The notes: generated from the sequence alone by a model not told the origin. Shown: positions 9,053 to 18,140, counted from the stretch's first letter. The stretch is DNA of 64,000 nt from Methylocapsa acidiphila B2 (GCF_000427445.1 NZ_KE386496.1:1714406-1778405), one strand, 5' to 3'. Made by a program: numbers and translations.

Positions 9053-9241
9053 TTAGGTAGCGCTTTCAGGTTCGCCAACCAATTTTTTTATGCGTTCCTT
9101 AAGGTCTTCAATTGCAGCGCTGACCGTGTTCCAGACAATCACGTCACGCGCTACGACCGATCCAGCAAGCATCTCGAAGCGCCACAGGTCCACGATCTCG
9201 GCGACGTCATCAATTTTCGTTGGATAGCGAGAAACGTTCAC
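9053..9241 (-). CDS. Small tail-region protein, unknown function
   Basis: 62 residues from a GTG at 9241 with an AGAGAG ribosome site about seven bases upstream, starting 12 bp after the stop of the gene before it. The sequence is charged and probably helical: NVSRYPTKIDDVAEIVDLWR and a second helix ending in DLKERIKKLV. No family is recognised. Tight spacing and a plausible ribosome site support it as a small tail-region gene. The 130 bp between it and the tail tube gene contain nothing recognised. Confidence 0.45.
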   Translation of the reverse strand: MNVSRYPTKIDDVAEIVDLWRFEMLAGSVVARDVIVWNTVSAAIEDLKERIKKLVGEPESAT

Positions 9242-9253
9242 AATTCTACTCTC

Positions 9254-9694
9254 TTAGGGCAAAATGATCTTAATAGGAACAATTACGAGTCCATCGCCAT
9301 CGATGTCACCCGGGTCTTTTAAAATCTTGCCGTCGATTCGACATTGATACGCGACGCCGTTCAAAGTGTTGCGTCCGGCGACCTTATCATAGCCAGTCGG
9401 CATGAACGCCTCGTCAAGCGCGTCAAGCACATCGTTGACGAGCGCGCCGCCAATAGACTTTGGATCCTTCGCATTAAGGTAAATAAATAACTTAACTTCA
9501 ACTATACGCTTCGGCGTCGCAATATCTGTCCAAACATATGTGTCATGTCCCCCTTCATAGATAAAACAGGCGGGACGGTTCATCGTAGGGACATCACTCC
9601 ATAATTTCAATCGACGCGCCGGTCCGATCGCCCAGGCATATGTACCTTCAACTTGCTGAATAAGTCCCGCAATTGCGAGCTCACGTGCAGACAT
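9254..9694 (-). CDS. Tail terminator / tail completion-like protein
   Basis: 146 residues beginning MSARELAIAGLIQQVEGTYAW. The mix of a short N-terminal helix, a beta core (FIYEGGHDTYVWTDI, RIVEVKLFIYLNA) and a late helix (VNDVLDALDEAF) followed by RIDGKILKDPGDIDGDG resembles the small proteins between connector and tube that cap the tail. The assignment comes mainly from position and fold-like pattern, so a minor tail protein is also possible. Confidence 0.55.
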   Translation of the reverse strand: MSARELAIAGLIQQVEGTYAWAIGPARRLKLWSDVPTMNRPACFIYEGGHDTYVWTDIATPKRIVEVKLFIYLNAKDPKSIGGALVNDVLDALDEAFMPTGYDKVAGRNTLNGVAYQCRIDGKILKDPGDIDGDGLVIVPIKIILP

Positions 9695-9754
9695 AGCGTT
9701 TGCTCATAAAAATCATAAGTTGCGGCGCAGATCTACGCAAATAGCGAAGCACTA

Positions 9755-10135
9755 TCAGCCCTTATTCAAAGACTTTAGCAACGCAGCTTTCCAACTCGCC
9801 ATTAAAACATCATGGATATTTGCATTTGCATCGCCAAATACGATCGTGCTTGACGCGTCCGGCTCGCCAACAGAGTCTCTGCCCACGACCCGTGACCGAC
9901 ATATGAGGCAACTCCCTAAAACTTTCTCTTTCGTCGATGTCAATTCGGTCGCTGCGCGTCGACCGGCTAGTTTAACTTTTCGAGAAACACACCCGTCACT
10001 TTCTGTCGTCAATACTAAAATCCCTTGATCGTCGCTCACCGTCGCATAAATCGACGATGCCAAGCGCGCCCAAGGCGCGCGAACGCGTTCGACACACCGA
10101 ACTCGTCAAATGCGATCTCCAAAGACGTCGCATAA
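9755..10135 (-). pseudogene. gp10-like head-tail protein, apparently frameshifted
   Basis: The longest frame (9755-10063) begins only at a TTG inside what looks like an already running protein: ARLASSIYATVSDDQGILVL. Just upstream, in a different frame, the minus strand reads EIAFDEFGVSNAFARLG, a natural N-terminus for a gp10/HK97-type minor tail or joining protein. The two pieces join sensibly if one or two bases were gained or lost near 10065-10075, and the upstream frame lacks an ATG, with only TTG or ATT available. The second half ends in MASWKAALLKSLNKG. Either a broken gene or a sequencing error would explain it. Confidence 0.4.
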
Positions 10136-10185
10136 ATTTACTACTGTTGAAGGAAACATGTTGAAATTGCGCCGATTCAATTTAG

Positions 10186-11022
10186 TCAAGGGGTCACAAT
10201 TCTTCGATAGGGGACCAGAGCGCTTCGAACAAAATCCGGTATATCCTTAACAATAAACGCTATCGTTTCTTGTCCGCCGAGAGACTTCGATTGTTGCCCG
10301 ATGCGCGAGCGATATGTATATCGCTCTGCGGCCCAATCCATACAACAAGCAGCAAGTTCAGCCGGCATATATCCGTAGGATATTTGCATCTCGACGCCAG
10401 CATCAGCCTGCGAAAATGTATATGTTCCGTCCGCTACAGAATATTGCCCACCTAAAGGATTCGAAGCGACACGCGTGAGTTGCGTACCGTCGATATAACT
10501 TACGCCGCAATCACTGCGCCAGTCGCCCAACGGCGCTGCTGCAGCAACACAAAATGGAGCGGACTTCGGTCCGGTCACATTTTCGTCAGTGATTTGATAT
10601 CCCGCGGTATAGGAAATCATCACATTCTGAATGCCGCAGACGAAGCGTCCATTTCGAAGCGACAAGCGCTGCATACCTCCAGGCGGCCAACTCCCGGCAG
10701 GATCTATAATATACCCAACACTTTCACTCCATATTCCCGCGTTTTGGACGAAAGAGGGAATGAGTACGTCATTGATCCTGCATGCTATGATTCCGAGAAC
10801 AGGCCACTCGCGAAGTGTGACCGACCTCTCGCCGCCGCCATCAAATACATCTTCAAATGGCATTGGAAGAATGGATGAACGGTTGATGTATGCAAGAATA
10901 GCGCGACTAATTTGACTTATTAGATGACCAAGGAACACATCGTCGTCGTCCCCAGCGATATCCAAACATCCCTTCAAATCTCCTAGACTCGCAAAGTCAA
11001 ACGGAGAAGGCATTTTATTCAT
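10186..11022 (-). CDS. Head-tail connector (gp6-like) with inserted beta module
   Basis: 278 residues. The N-terminal half has the head-tail connector pattern: LGDLKGCLDIAGDDDDVFLG, ISRAILAYINRSSI, REWPVLGI and VMISYTAGY. The last helices (ELAACCMDWAAERYTYRSR, then GGQETIAF and ALVPYRR) match the C-terminus of gp6-like adaptors. Between them, residues ~155-217 are an extra segment (GVSYIDGTQLTRVAS, GQYSVADGTYTFSQADAG, ISYGY) closely like a module in the tail tube protein. The adaptor ring would sit under the portal. A 12-bp palindrome (AGAGACGTCTCT, 11034-11045) lies just upstream of the start. Confidence 0.75.
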   Translation of the reverse strand: MNKMPSPFDFASLGDLKGCLDIAGDDDDVFLGHLISQISRAILAYINRSSILPMPFEDVFDGGGERSVTLREWPVLGIIACRINDVLIPSFVQNAGIWSESVGYIIDPAGSWPPGGMQRLSLRNGRFVCGIQNVMISYTAGYQITDENVTGPKSAPFCVAAAAPLGDWRSDCGVSYIDGTQLTRVASNPLGGQYSVADGTYTFSQADAGVEMQISYGYMPAELAACCMDWAAERYTYRSRIGQQSKSLGGQETIAFIVKDIPDFVRSALVPYRRIVTP

Positions 11023-11191
11023 ATCCCTTCACGAGAGACGTCTCTTCGTATTCTCGTAAGTCACGCCCGAACCTGATGTCCGCGGCAATCCATCGAAATT
11101 CAAGCGTTCCACTTTTCAATTTCTGAAGATCGCCTTTGCCTACGCATAAAAATGCGCTGTCCAATTACCCCAAGTCGTTGCAGGCACGGGC

Positions 11192-11671
11192 TCATTTGCC
11201 GGCGTTGCGAGCCAGTCGGCGCAACTGGTCATTTGTAATCGGCAACGAGACCGCGACGCGCTGCATTCTGAGAAATGCAAATAACTCGTTACGGTTGAGC
11301 TTTTCAATCCGTTCGGCATCGCATATTGTCATTCTGCCACTCTGCCCGAATCCGTCAGATCCTTCTGGCGCAACATTTTGCTCTTCTACATGAAATTTTA
11401 GCCCGTCAGACGCTTTTTCCGAGCTCGACGACGACGAATATTTCGGCTGAATAACCAATTCGGGATTGTCCAATGCGCTTTTGCAGTTTATCGAGTTAAG
11501 ATTAGTTTCATTGCAATGCGTAAAGCCATGGCTTGCGAACGTCAGCCAGTCTTGGTCATCGACTTCGATTGAGCCATCTTCGCCTATGTTAACTGCAGTG
11601 CCGCGATGCGATACCGAGGCACAGCCAATTGGAGCACGCAATTTCATCGGCTTTATCCTCATTGCCTTCAT
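11192..11671 (-). CDS. Small head-region protein of unknown function
   Basis: 159 residues between major capsid and connector. The N-terminal part (MKLRAPIGCASVSHRG, then VNIGEDGSIEVDDQDWLTFA) resembles short beta proteins found after phage capsid genes. A serine-rich linker (SSSSSSEKAS) leads to a C-terminal helical piece, IEKLNRNELFAFLRMQ and LPITNDQLRRLAR, which looks like a HeH/SAP-type or Rho-N-like short nucleic-acid or peptide-binding motif. Role unknown; a head-tail joining or decoration role is a guess from position. Confidence 0.5.
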   Translation of the reverse strand: MKAMRIKPMKLRAPIGCASVSHRGTAVNIGEDGSIEVDDQDWLTFASHGFTHCNETNLNSINCKSALDNPELVIQPKYSSSSSSEKASDGLKFHVEEQNVAPEGSDGFGQSGRMTICDAERIEKLNRNELFAFLRMQRVAVSLPITNDQLRRLARNAGK

Positions 11672-11695
11672 ATAGAAGTGTAGCCAGAGGCCCTT

Positions 11696-13213
11696 TTAGC
11701 CATTTCCGATGTTGGTGATCATCGCCATTGACGGAGGAAAGTAATTTTGAAGCACTTCATCCGCATAGACTCCGTACTCGTATCTACGCGTCCGCAACGG
11801 CCACTCGATCTGATAATAATCTTGTCGCGTCCGGATTTGCAACACGTTGCCGACGCCAGCGAGCGGGTACGGAAGCGCCTTAGAGGTCATCAATATTGTT
11901 CCAGCGGGCATATTCGGATGCACTTTAATATCTAGCACCGCTCCACCCTGCATTGGAAAGCGGTTTAGATATGTTCGAACCATGATCCCACCGCCAACCA
12001 TTTCCTGAGCGGACTCGAATACAAATCGCTGCGCGGCGGATTGGGAGCCCAACAAGATTTTTCGTGATATGTTCAAAGCCTCTTGCGAATTCACCCAAAT
12101 CGTGTCCGGCGAGAGTCGGAAATTGTCCCACATATACTTGAGCACTGCATCAATTTCGATAATTCCTCCTGCGCTATCGGAGGTCAGAGGTGTGCCAGTC
12201 CCTGCCGCCCCAGTGGTCATCGTATAGATGTAAGAACCCGATCCCTGCTTGATTGCTTGATAAATCAAACCATCGAATGCGAGCGCATTTGCAGAATTGT
12301 CATTCACTCCGAGCGACGCAGCAGTCTGCACACCGGCAGCAATCGCCGTAATGACAATTGAATTAATTGTAGTGATAGCACCAAGCGCTTCAGCTCCGGG
12401 CGCACCCCAGAACCAAGCGTATCCCAACGCACCGCGTACCGCCGAAACGCTCGCGCTAATAGATCCAGTTGGCCCCGCTACTGCGACGGTGGCGTTGGCG
12501 CTTTTAGCGCCAACGCCACCGCCAAACGTATCAGTCGATCCGTCCGCGTTAACACGTGTGATTTGTCCCTGGATACCCGACGCCACAGAGCCATTGACGA
12601 GTCCATCATGCGTGAGGGCCGCGCAAATGACAGAATAGGTCTGTGTCCCGAGAGAACCTCCAATTCCAGATGACGTCAACGTAGGGGTCGGCGTTACGCC
12701 GAGAGGCGTTGAGGCGCATCCACCAAGAATCATCGATTCTTCGCCCAGCATCAATGCCTCGAGGCCCGTTTTCGCTGCCGCGGCGCGAACGTCATCGAAC
12801 TCCTGACCGGCATATTGCGCCTCAAAGTCGACGCTGGTCTCAACGCCGATGCCTTTATAGGTCGCTGTGTAATCCTGGGTCGCAATCGCTAGCACACCGC
12901 CACGATTAGCGGAAGAAACGCCGAAACGTAGCCCATTTGTGTTAATTGCCGTAATTGCCCGCCACGCGGCCTGAATGCCGCCTTTCCCGGAAACGCGAGG
13001 AATCGAGTTACGTAGGGGAGTGAGAACAGGATAAAGGAATTTTGCGCCAAGCTCGAGATCGTAAAATGTGAGTCCTGAGGTCGGTGACGAACTTTGCGAG
13101 AACGTTCCTTTTTCAAGTCCCAGTAGACTTCTAAACCGAGGATCACCGAGAGGCCGTTGCTGGGCCGTCTTGAGTCGGCCTAGCACATCCTCGACGTCGG
13201 TTTGCGATATCAT
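11696..13213 (-). CDS. Major capsid protein
   Basis: 505 residues, located after portal and protease as expected. Begins MISQTDVEDVLGRLKTAQ; contains LTFYDLELGAKFLYPVLTPL with NSIPRV, the dimension and strand pattern of the HK97-fold capsids of large siphophages. Residues ~185-300 are a low-complexity, Gly/Ala/Ser/Thr-rich region that reads like an inserted Ig-like domain. The C-terminal part (DTIWVNSQEALNISRKILLG, PMQGGAVLDIKVHPNMPAGT, YEYGVYADEVLQNYFPPSMA) is strongly capsid-like. A GCTCCTAAGGAG ribosome site precedes the ATG. Confidence 0.8.
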   Translation of the reverse strand: MISQTDVEDVLGRLKTAQQRPLGDPRFRSLLGLEKGTFSQSSSPTSGLTFYDLELGAKFLYPVLTPLRNSIPRVSGKGGIQAAWRAITAINTNGLRFGVSSANRGGVLAIATQDYTATYKGIGVETSVDFEAQYAGQEFDDVRAAAAKTGLEALMLGEESMILGGCASTPLGVTPTPTLTSSGIGGSLGTQTYSVICAALTHDGLVNGSVASGIQGQITRVNADGSTDTFGGGVGAKSANATVAVAGPTGSISASVSAVRGALGYAWFWGAPGAEALGAITTINSIVITAIAAGVQTAASLGVNDNSANALAFDGLIYQAIKQGSGSYIYTMTTGAAGTGTPLTSDSAGGIIEIDAVLKYMWDNFRLSPDTIWVNSQEALNISRKILLGSQSAAQRFVFESAQEMVGGGIMVRTYLNRFPMQGGAVLDIKVHPNMPAGTILMTSKALPYPLAGVGNVLQIRTRQDYYQIEWPLRTRRYEYGVYADEVLQNYFPPSMAMITNIGNG

Positions 13214-13399
13214 ACGCTGCTCCTAAGGAGAAAATGTATAGAGGTAATGAGAATCGGCGTGGATTGCGCTTCACACCGGTCGAAGCGGCAGCCGAAAGGC
13301 CCGATCAATATTACGATATATTGCTTGTCGGCTTAGTCGGTACAAATTACCGAATTGGGGCTAGGAGCATTGCCTTGCATTTTTGGATTTGCATACCGT

Positions 13400-14476
13400 C
13401 TACCGCGAGGTCCTGCCCCCGCTACGATGTGCCAATTTTATAGCGAGCAGAGAAAGTCCATCCGGATCGGATAGAAGCTGGTCGACGACATCGCTAGAAC
13501 GGAGCCCTCCACTGGCATCCTCGGCTTTAGAAATTGCTCTATTATTACCGCCAACAGGGAGCGGCACCGGCTGCGCCTCGATGCGCATTACTCTCTGGAG
13601 TACATCGTCCAGGGTTCTCGCCAAAACTTCGAAGCTTTTTTCTAGCCCACCCGATGCAAACTGTTGCGACGGACAAGATAGGCGCCGGCAATCGCTCTCT
13701 TCGGACCGATCGCGCAGCTTGATGCTATTCGCTTTATCAAGAAACTTCACCGATGATCGCGAAGGTGCCGAATCCTGAGATTGTTCGCCGTCAGCTTCTT
13801 TCATGTTTCTTTCGTCGGACGCCGTTCGCAGAATCGATATTGCGCGGTCAATGATGTCGCTAAATTTATATGACACATCCGAGATTTCACGCCCGGGATC
13901 ATCAGATTCCTTCGCTGTATCTCGTAAGGACTCCATTTCTTGAATTATCGCGTCAGTTGGATTGTCGGCGCGAACGCTATCAGAAAACTGACGAAATTCT
14001 CGGCTCCCATCAATTTTGATCAGCTCAAAGGACGACTCCGCCAAGCATGGAACGTCGACGAGCGAGATTTCTGTTGGCGCGGCCGTATAACGTGTAAGGC
14101 CGTCGGCGTCTGTCCAACGCTTTAAATAGGCGCCACCTTGCGAGAAGCCCGTATAAACGCCTTCTACAACCTTCTCCCATTCACTATCGTCAACAACCTT
14201 TACGCAGATTTCGATCTGCCTATCCAAATCATTGAAGTTTATCGCAGTGACCTTGCCGGCAGCGTTGGGCTTGTGCATCGCTCTCAGCACGCCAAGCGAT
14301 CGGCCTCGCGTTGACCTGGCGATTTCGTTCGACCACTTTTCATATTGCGGCTTAGTAGAATTGTAATCGCAAATTTCCCCAGCTCGGTCTTGCTTCTCCG
14401 CGGTCGCGAGGCCGTAGACGAGGCGCTGCGCCGCATCGACCTTTGTGATCGGGATGAACATACGCAACGCTGACAT
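13400..14476 (-). CDS. Prohead protease, XkdF type
   Basis: About 358 residues from the ATG at 14476, chosen because GGGAG lies five bases upstream; an earlier ATG at 14509 is possible. Residues ~1-160 have the XkdF/prohead serine protease pattern: MFIPITKVDAAQRLVYGLAT, EICDYNSTKPQYEKW, GVLRAMHKPNAAGKVT, and VYTGFSQGGAYLKRW with APTEISLVDVPC. The His of MHKPN and Ser of GFSQGG or ISLVD are candidate catalytic residues, following the family. The long charged C-terminal part (~200-358) probably acts as a scaffold that the protease later removes. It lies between portal and capsid. Confidence 0.75.
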   Translation of the reverse strand: MSALRMFIPITKVDAAQRLVYGLATAEKQDRAGEICDYNSTKPQYEKWSNEIARSTRGRSLGVLRAMHKPNAAGKVTAINFNDLDRQIEICVKVVDDSEWEKVVEGVYTGFSQGGAYLKRWTDADGLTRYTAAPTEISLVDVPCLAESSFELIKIDGSREFRQFSDSVRADNPTDAIIQEMESLRDTAKESDDPGREISDVSYKFSDIIDRAISILRTASDERNMKEADGEQSQDSAPSRSSVKFLDKANSIKLRDRSEESDCRRLSCPSQQFASGGLEKSFEVLARTLDDVLQRVMRIEAQPVPLPVGGNNRAISKAEDASGGLRSSDVVDQLLSDPDGLSLLAIKLAHRSGGRTSR

Positions 14477-14688
14477 CCGTTCTCCCATTTTTGAATAAGA
14501 CATAAGCAAGTCAACTAAATCTACCGGCGCTGCAAGAGCGGTAATCTAAGCGCAGTGGTCTGAGCATATGAGACGTGACGTTCCGTTCCCTAAGACCGGC
14601 GCGTTATCTGTAGACGAAGTTTATTGTTTTGACGCAAGCGAGTCCGCCAACGGCGTATCACCGCTTGCATTGGAGCATTAGATTGAAT

Positions 14689-16089
14689 TCAGTCCGGCAA
14701 TGCCACATATCCAGCAGCAGTCAATGTCATCGGCTTATTTGCTGACACCTCGTCAACTGGTTCGCGGCCGAGCGTGGCGCGAGCTTCGTTAATAGTGAGA
14801 ATGCCTTTTGATGTGTAACTTGAGAGAATAGCCTCTTGAATCAAAGGATCCGTCTCTTGACCGGCGCCCCAAATAAATTCGAGATCCGGCGAATCGAATT
14901 CACGCGCTAAAATGTCGTCGAAGAGCGACTTCGACCAGCCCAAAATTGGCGCGAGTCCCTCCTCCTCCGCGAGCTCCTTTTGCGTTTCTGCGGTGGCTCG
15001 GTTCATTGACTGAGTAAGCGCTTGCGGCGAAATTGAAAAAGCGAAGCATATGATGCGCGCTAACCATTCATCAAACGGACCTTTTAGCTCTGGTTCCTTT
15101 GTTTGAACAAAGGTCTTTGCGACGCCGCCAGGAACGAATTTTGCGCGGCGCCGACGACTGAGTTCCCCGTCAAAATATGCATCCCAGTATTTTTGGTAGG
15201 AAGCGATTTGGTCCGGGGTCCAGCTTTCCGGTACGCCGATCAAACTGTCCGGGATGTTTCCCTCGGTGAAATAATCCAGCAGATAAGCTTGGCGGCGGAG
15301 GGCGATATTCACCGTCGTGACAATTTGCTCGACCGGACTAAAGCCATAGACATGATTGACGCGGATGTTTCGCGGTCTGTAGATTAAATCGCGCACAGAA
15401 TAGTCTATCGCAGGATAACCTTTGAGGATTTGCTGATAGGCGACGGGATAGACAATTTGTTCTCCATCCCGATATGGCTGGGGCGTACGGCCCCATGCAT
15501 CGATGACAGGTTTGACCGTCGCACCGTCAAGAGGTAGAAGCGTATTGATGCGCCCACTTCGGTCGCGACTTACATATAGAGCAGTCGCATCGGTCACCAG
15601 GACTTCTTCGAGAATCATTCGCAACCAATCGGCGAAACAATGAATGCCGTCCGGGCGCCGAAAAAATAATGTCGCAGACGCAATGCGCTCCAAGTCGGTT
15701 TGAGTGACCGCTGTTTTGGATCGCGCGCTTATGCTCCAGCATTGGCGCGTTGCCTGGTCTTTGCGGGTTTCTATGACAAGGCGCAGTAAGTCATATCCGT
15801 CTGCAAGCGCGCGCAAAGTTGAGAAAGTTACAGGCTCATACGGACGGGATGTTGTTGAAAGATTGTAGCCGGACGGAAAGTCCCACTGTCGGCCGGTCAC
15901 TTCGGTCGGCGCCAGTGGAGAAATAGGCGTCAGGGGGCCGAACCAGTTCGCCGCATCGCTTTCTTTTGTCGCGCTTCCAAAGCTAACATTGACCTGATAC
16001 GGACTGAGCGACCATGTTCTCTGCCCCACTCCGCGCTCGGCCATTTCTAAGTCCCTTTCTAAGGTAGATGCGATCCATGTTGGCTGCAT
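14689..16089 (-). CDS. Phage portal protein
   Basis: 466 residues. Key stretches are LVIETRKDQATRQCWSI, NTLLPLDGATVKPVIDAWG, QEPYRD-like PQPYRDGEQIVYPVAYQQIL, DLIYRPRNIRVNHVYGFSPV, YFTEGNIPDSLIGVPESW and FSISPQALTQSMNRATAETQ. The last is the characteristic portal motif. The end (TINEARATLGREPV) also fits. It forms the dodecameric ring through which terminase packages DNA. It lies 26 bp after the terminase stop; the following 180 bp to the protease hold no gene I can support. Confidence 0.9.
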   Translation of the reverse strand: MQPTWIASTLERDLEMAERGVGQRTWSLSPYQVNVSFGSATKESDAANWFGPLTPISPLAPTEVTGRQWDFPSGYNLSTTSRPYEPVTFSTLRALADGYDLLRLVIETRKDQATRQCWSISARSKTAVTQTDLERIASATLFFRRPDGIHCFADWLRMILEEVLVTDATALYVSRDRSGRINTLLPLDGATVKPVIDAWGRTPQPYRDGEQIVYPVAYQQILKGYPAIDYSVRDLIYRPRNIRVNHVYGFSPVEQIVTTVNIALRRQAYLLDYFTEGNIPDSLIGVPESWTPDQIASYQKYWDAYFDGELSRRRRAKFVPGGVAKTFVQTKEPELKGPFDEWLARIICFAFSISPQALTQSMNRATAETQKELAEEEGLAPILGWSKSLFDDILAREFDSPDLEFIWGAGQETDPLIQEAILSSYTSKGILTINEARATLGREPVDEVSANKPMTLTAAGYVALPD

Positions 16090-16115
16090 TTGTTAGCGGT
16101 GCCGATCCGCCACAA

Positions 16116-17426
16116 TCATAAACTCCGACGGCCCCCTTCAGCTTGACGCCGGTAGAATTCGATGATTCCAGCCCCGTCGTCTGTGGCGAAGAGATATGTC
16201 AGCGCCCAAATCGCTGCGTCTACGTGGTCGGGACTGCCGGCTCCGCCATATCCGGCCGATGAAAACGCGCATAGTTGGTCTTCGAGCTTGGCAAACCGGC
16301 TAACATGATGAACCTGCCCCTGCGAATAGCGTACGGAAATCGGCTCGGCTCTTACAGCTTTTCCTCGGCTTGCAACGACCAACCGAACTGGCACATTGGG
16401 ATCCGCCGCCTTGATGGTCGCGCGGACCATCTCGCCGCCGAAATTCGATTCGGCGACGATGCAATCCGCGCGAAATTCATGGAAAGCGACGACCGCCCGT
16501 CTCCCCCACACCGCCGGAGCTTCTCGACACGATCGATCAGCGAGAATATAGCAGTCCCCATCGGATCCGCGGGCCGCGACTATGATGCCGATTTCATCGG
16601 CGCCGAGATCGTCGCGTCCGGCCGCGCCCGAGGGATCCACGGCGACGACGACCGCCATGCGCTGGTCTTCTGGAATGTCTTCAGGTTGACGACGATTGGC
16701 GTCAATCCCTTCGTAAGTCCAAAGAGCTCCTTCGACCTCGTCGACATAAACGCCCTCTAAAAAGCGTTTACGCTGCTTTTCAGGAAGCTCCGCAAGGCTC
16801 GCCAGGAATTCGGGCGAAAGATTCGCGGCATTGTCAGGAGGATTTAGAAATTCGCGCTGATAGTTTTTTGGGGATTTAAGCGGTTGCAAGCTGATTGGAT
16901 CTCGTTTTTCGCCAAACAGAAGGTTGGTCCAATGCGTCTTGCCGACAGGATTAAGGTCAAAAAAGGCCCGTTGAGGCACCTCCGGAACCAATTGGGCCAA
17001 GCGGGTGAGAGCTATCAAAGCGGATGAATATGGAATTTGGGACGCTTCGTTTAAATAGACGGTCGAATATTCAAGTCCCAAGATTTTTTCGACACGCTCC
17101 TTGTCGTCCAGGCCGCCGATCCAAATACGGGCGCCGTTCGGCAGCGCAAAATAGCCGTCCTGCCGATGCTCTTTTAAACGCACGTTCGGATAGCAAAGAT
17201 GCATAACCTGCGGAAGCGTATCGAGCGCGATCGATGCTCGCGCTGCGTTTGCATGAAGACGCAGGATCGCGTGACGAGAACAGCCGGATGCGAGCGCGCG
17301 ACCAACAATAGCTCTTACAATTAGAAATGTTTTGCCGGAGCGTGTTCCTCCGGCGAGGCAAGTGTAACGTTGAGGCCCTTCCAGGAGACGACGAGCCGTC
17401 TCTTGACCTGGGCTGAATGTAACCAT
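16116..17426 (-). CDS. terL: Terminase large subunit
   Basis: 436 residues. The ATPase domain has Walker A GGTRSGKT (residues ~27-34), the Walker B-like STVYLNEAS (about 121-129), and a coupling region RAFFDLNPVGKTHW. The nuclease domain has VVAVDPSGAAGRDDLGADEIG, a second acidic site in CIVAESNFGG, and DHVDAAIWALTYLF near the end, all expected for the RNase H-like fold. It drives DNA into the prohead and cuts concatemers. No small terminase gene is visible upstream; the next 800 bp are non-coding and contain three promoter-like repeats. Confidence 0.9.
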   Translation of the reverse strand: MVTFSPGQETARRLLEGPQRYTCLAGGTRSGKTFLIVRAIVGRALASGCSRHAILRLHANAARASIALDTLPQVMHLCYPNVRLKEHRQDGYFALPNGARIWIGGLDDKERVEKILGLEYSTVYLNEASQIPYSSALIALTRLAQLVPEVPQRAFFDLNPVGKTHWTNLLFGEKRDPISLQPLKSPKNYQREFLNPPDNAANLSPEFLASLAELPEKQRKRFLEGVYVDEVEGALWTYEGIDANRRQPEDIPEDQRMAVVVAVDPSGAAGRDDLGADEIGIIVAARGSDGDCYILADRSCREAPAVWGRRAVVAFHEFRADCIVAESNFGGEMVRATIKAADPNVPVRLVVASRGKAVRAEPISVRYSQGQVHHVSRFAKLEDQLCAFSSAGYGGAGSPDHVDAAIWALTYLFATDDGAGIIEFYRRQAEGGRRSL

Positions 17427-17624
17427 GCAGGATCCTGTTTATAATATAAGTCGTCGCGCGCTTTTCAGCGACGAATGGCATTCTCCTTGACGCCTTATTG
17501 TGGATATGGCGAGCTGCCAAAACAAGACCACACAGATCTTCAAAATTACTTTTAATACGGGATGCGTGTAGCGAGTTTGTCGTCACGGGCCTTCAAATTG
17601 GTTTGAGGCCGCGTGGATTGCCGT

Positions 17625-17674
17625 CTGCATACGCGCATATATCAATAGCAAACCATCCAAGGTCAATTCGTCGG
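17625..17674 (-). repeat. Promoter-like repeat copy 1
   Basis: Plus-strand reading begins CTGCATACGCGCATATA and ends GGTCAATTCGTCGG. On the minus strand this gives TTGACC (17666-17661), an 18-bp spacer and ATATAT (17642-17637), followed by GCGCGTATGCAG. It is the copy nearest to the terminase, about 200 bp upstream of its start. Confidence 0.6.
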
Positions 17675-17855
17675 CGTAATTTCGATTGCGCGATCATACA
17701 AAGTTACAGTCGCGCATTTTGTGGGTCATCGCAAAATCAGACTCGACCAAAGCCTCGATGGCGAGGACCTCGGCGCCATTGATGCAATATGCTCATATGT
17801 GGCATTTTACGGAAGTGATTCAGTTCAACTTGTCTGCAGTGGTAGAGTTTGTCCG

Positions 17856-17905
17856 CTGCATACGCGCATATAACCATAGCAATTTATCGCAGGTCAATGC
17901 GTCGA
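17856..17905 (-). repeat. Promoter-like repeat copy 2
   Basis: Same layout as copy 1: minus-strand TTGACC (17897-17892), an 18-bp spacer and TTATAT (17873-17868), then GCGCGTATGCAG. The 15 bases CTGCATACGCGCATA are identical to copy 1. Copies 1 and 2 start 231 bp apart. Confidence 0.6.
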
Positions 17906-18090
17906 CAAAACCAACATAACACAACCTTACATGCGTCCATTCGTTCAGGCTGTGGATTTACTAGCGGTTTAAATTTTCACGGCGTGAGCGCGCGAAGCGC
18001 GTCGACAGCCGATTACGAGGCGCACACAGATGCTCTTCTCTTACCGCAATCAGCTGTTTCGATTAAGCGCTAGGGCGCAAAACTTGCGCG

Positions 18091-18140
18091 CTGCACACGC
18101 GCATAAAGCCATATCTTTTCGTTGCAGGTCAATGCTTCGC
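18091..18140 (-). repeat. Promoter-like repeat copy 3
   Basis: Minus-strand TTGACC (18132-18127), 18-bp spacer, CTTTAT (18108-18103), then GCGCGTGTGCAG. It is the most diverged copy (CACACG for CATACG), starts 235 bp after copy 2, and lies about 115 bp from the end of glcF. Confidence 0.55.

Larger units (their letters stand above)
1..17430 (-). mobile_element. Prophage morphogenesis region (cut by the window start)
   Basis: Every convincing gene from 1 to 17,426 lies on the minus strand and belongs to siphophage head or tail assembly, in the usual order from large terminase to tail tip. The DNA is visibly richer in A and T and uses more AT-ending codons than the chromosome to the right. No integrase, repressor, lysis or replication gene is in view; these could lie left of position 1 or be missing. 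The right boundary falls somewhere in 17,430-18,250, because glcF begins the normal chromosome; no attachment site was recognised. A decayed IS5-type element and one apparently frameshifted gene suggest partial decay, yet the main structural genes are open. Confidence 0.9.

Noticed and set aside
1..17430. Functional gene transfer agent cluster
   Set aside because: Distal tail genes are GTA-like, but the region is AT-rich relative to the host, has a dead IS element and a damaged head-tail gene, and the full GTA gene order and host-like composition are not seen.
17625..18140. CRISPR-like array of three repeats
   Set aside because: Only three copies, ~50-bp imperfect repeats with ~180-bp spacers, and no cas genes; the promoter-like layout is a better description.
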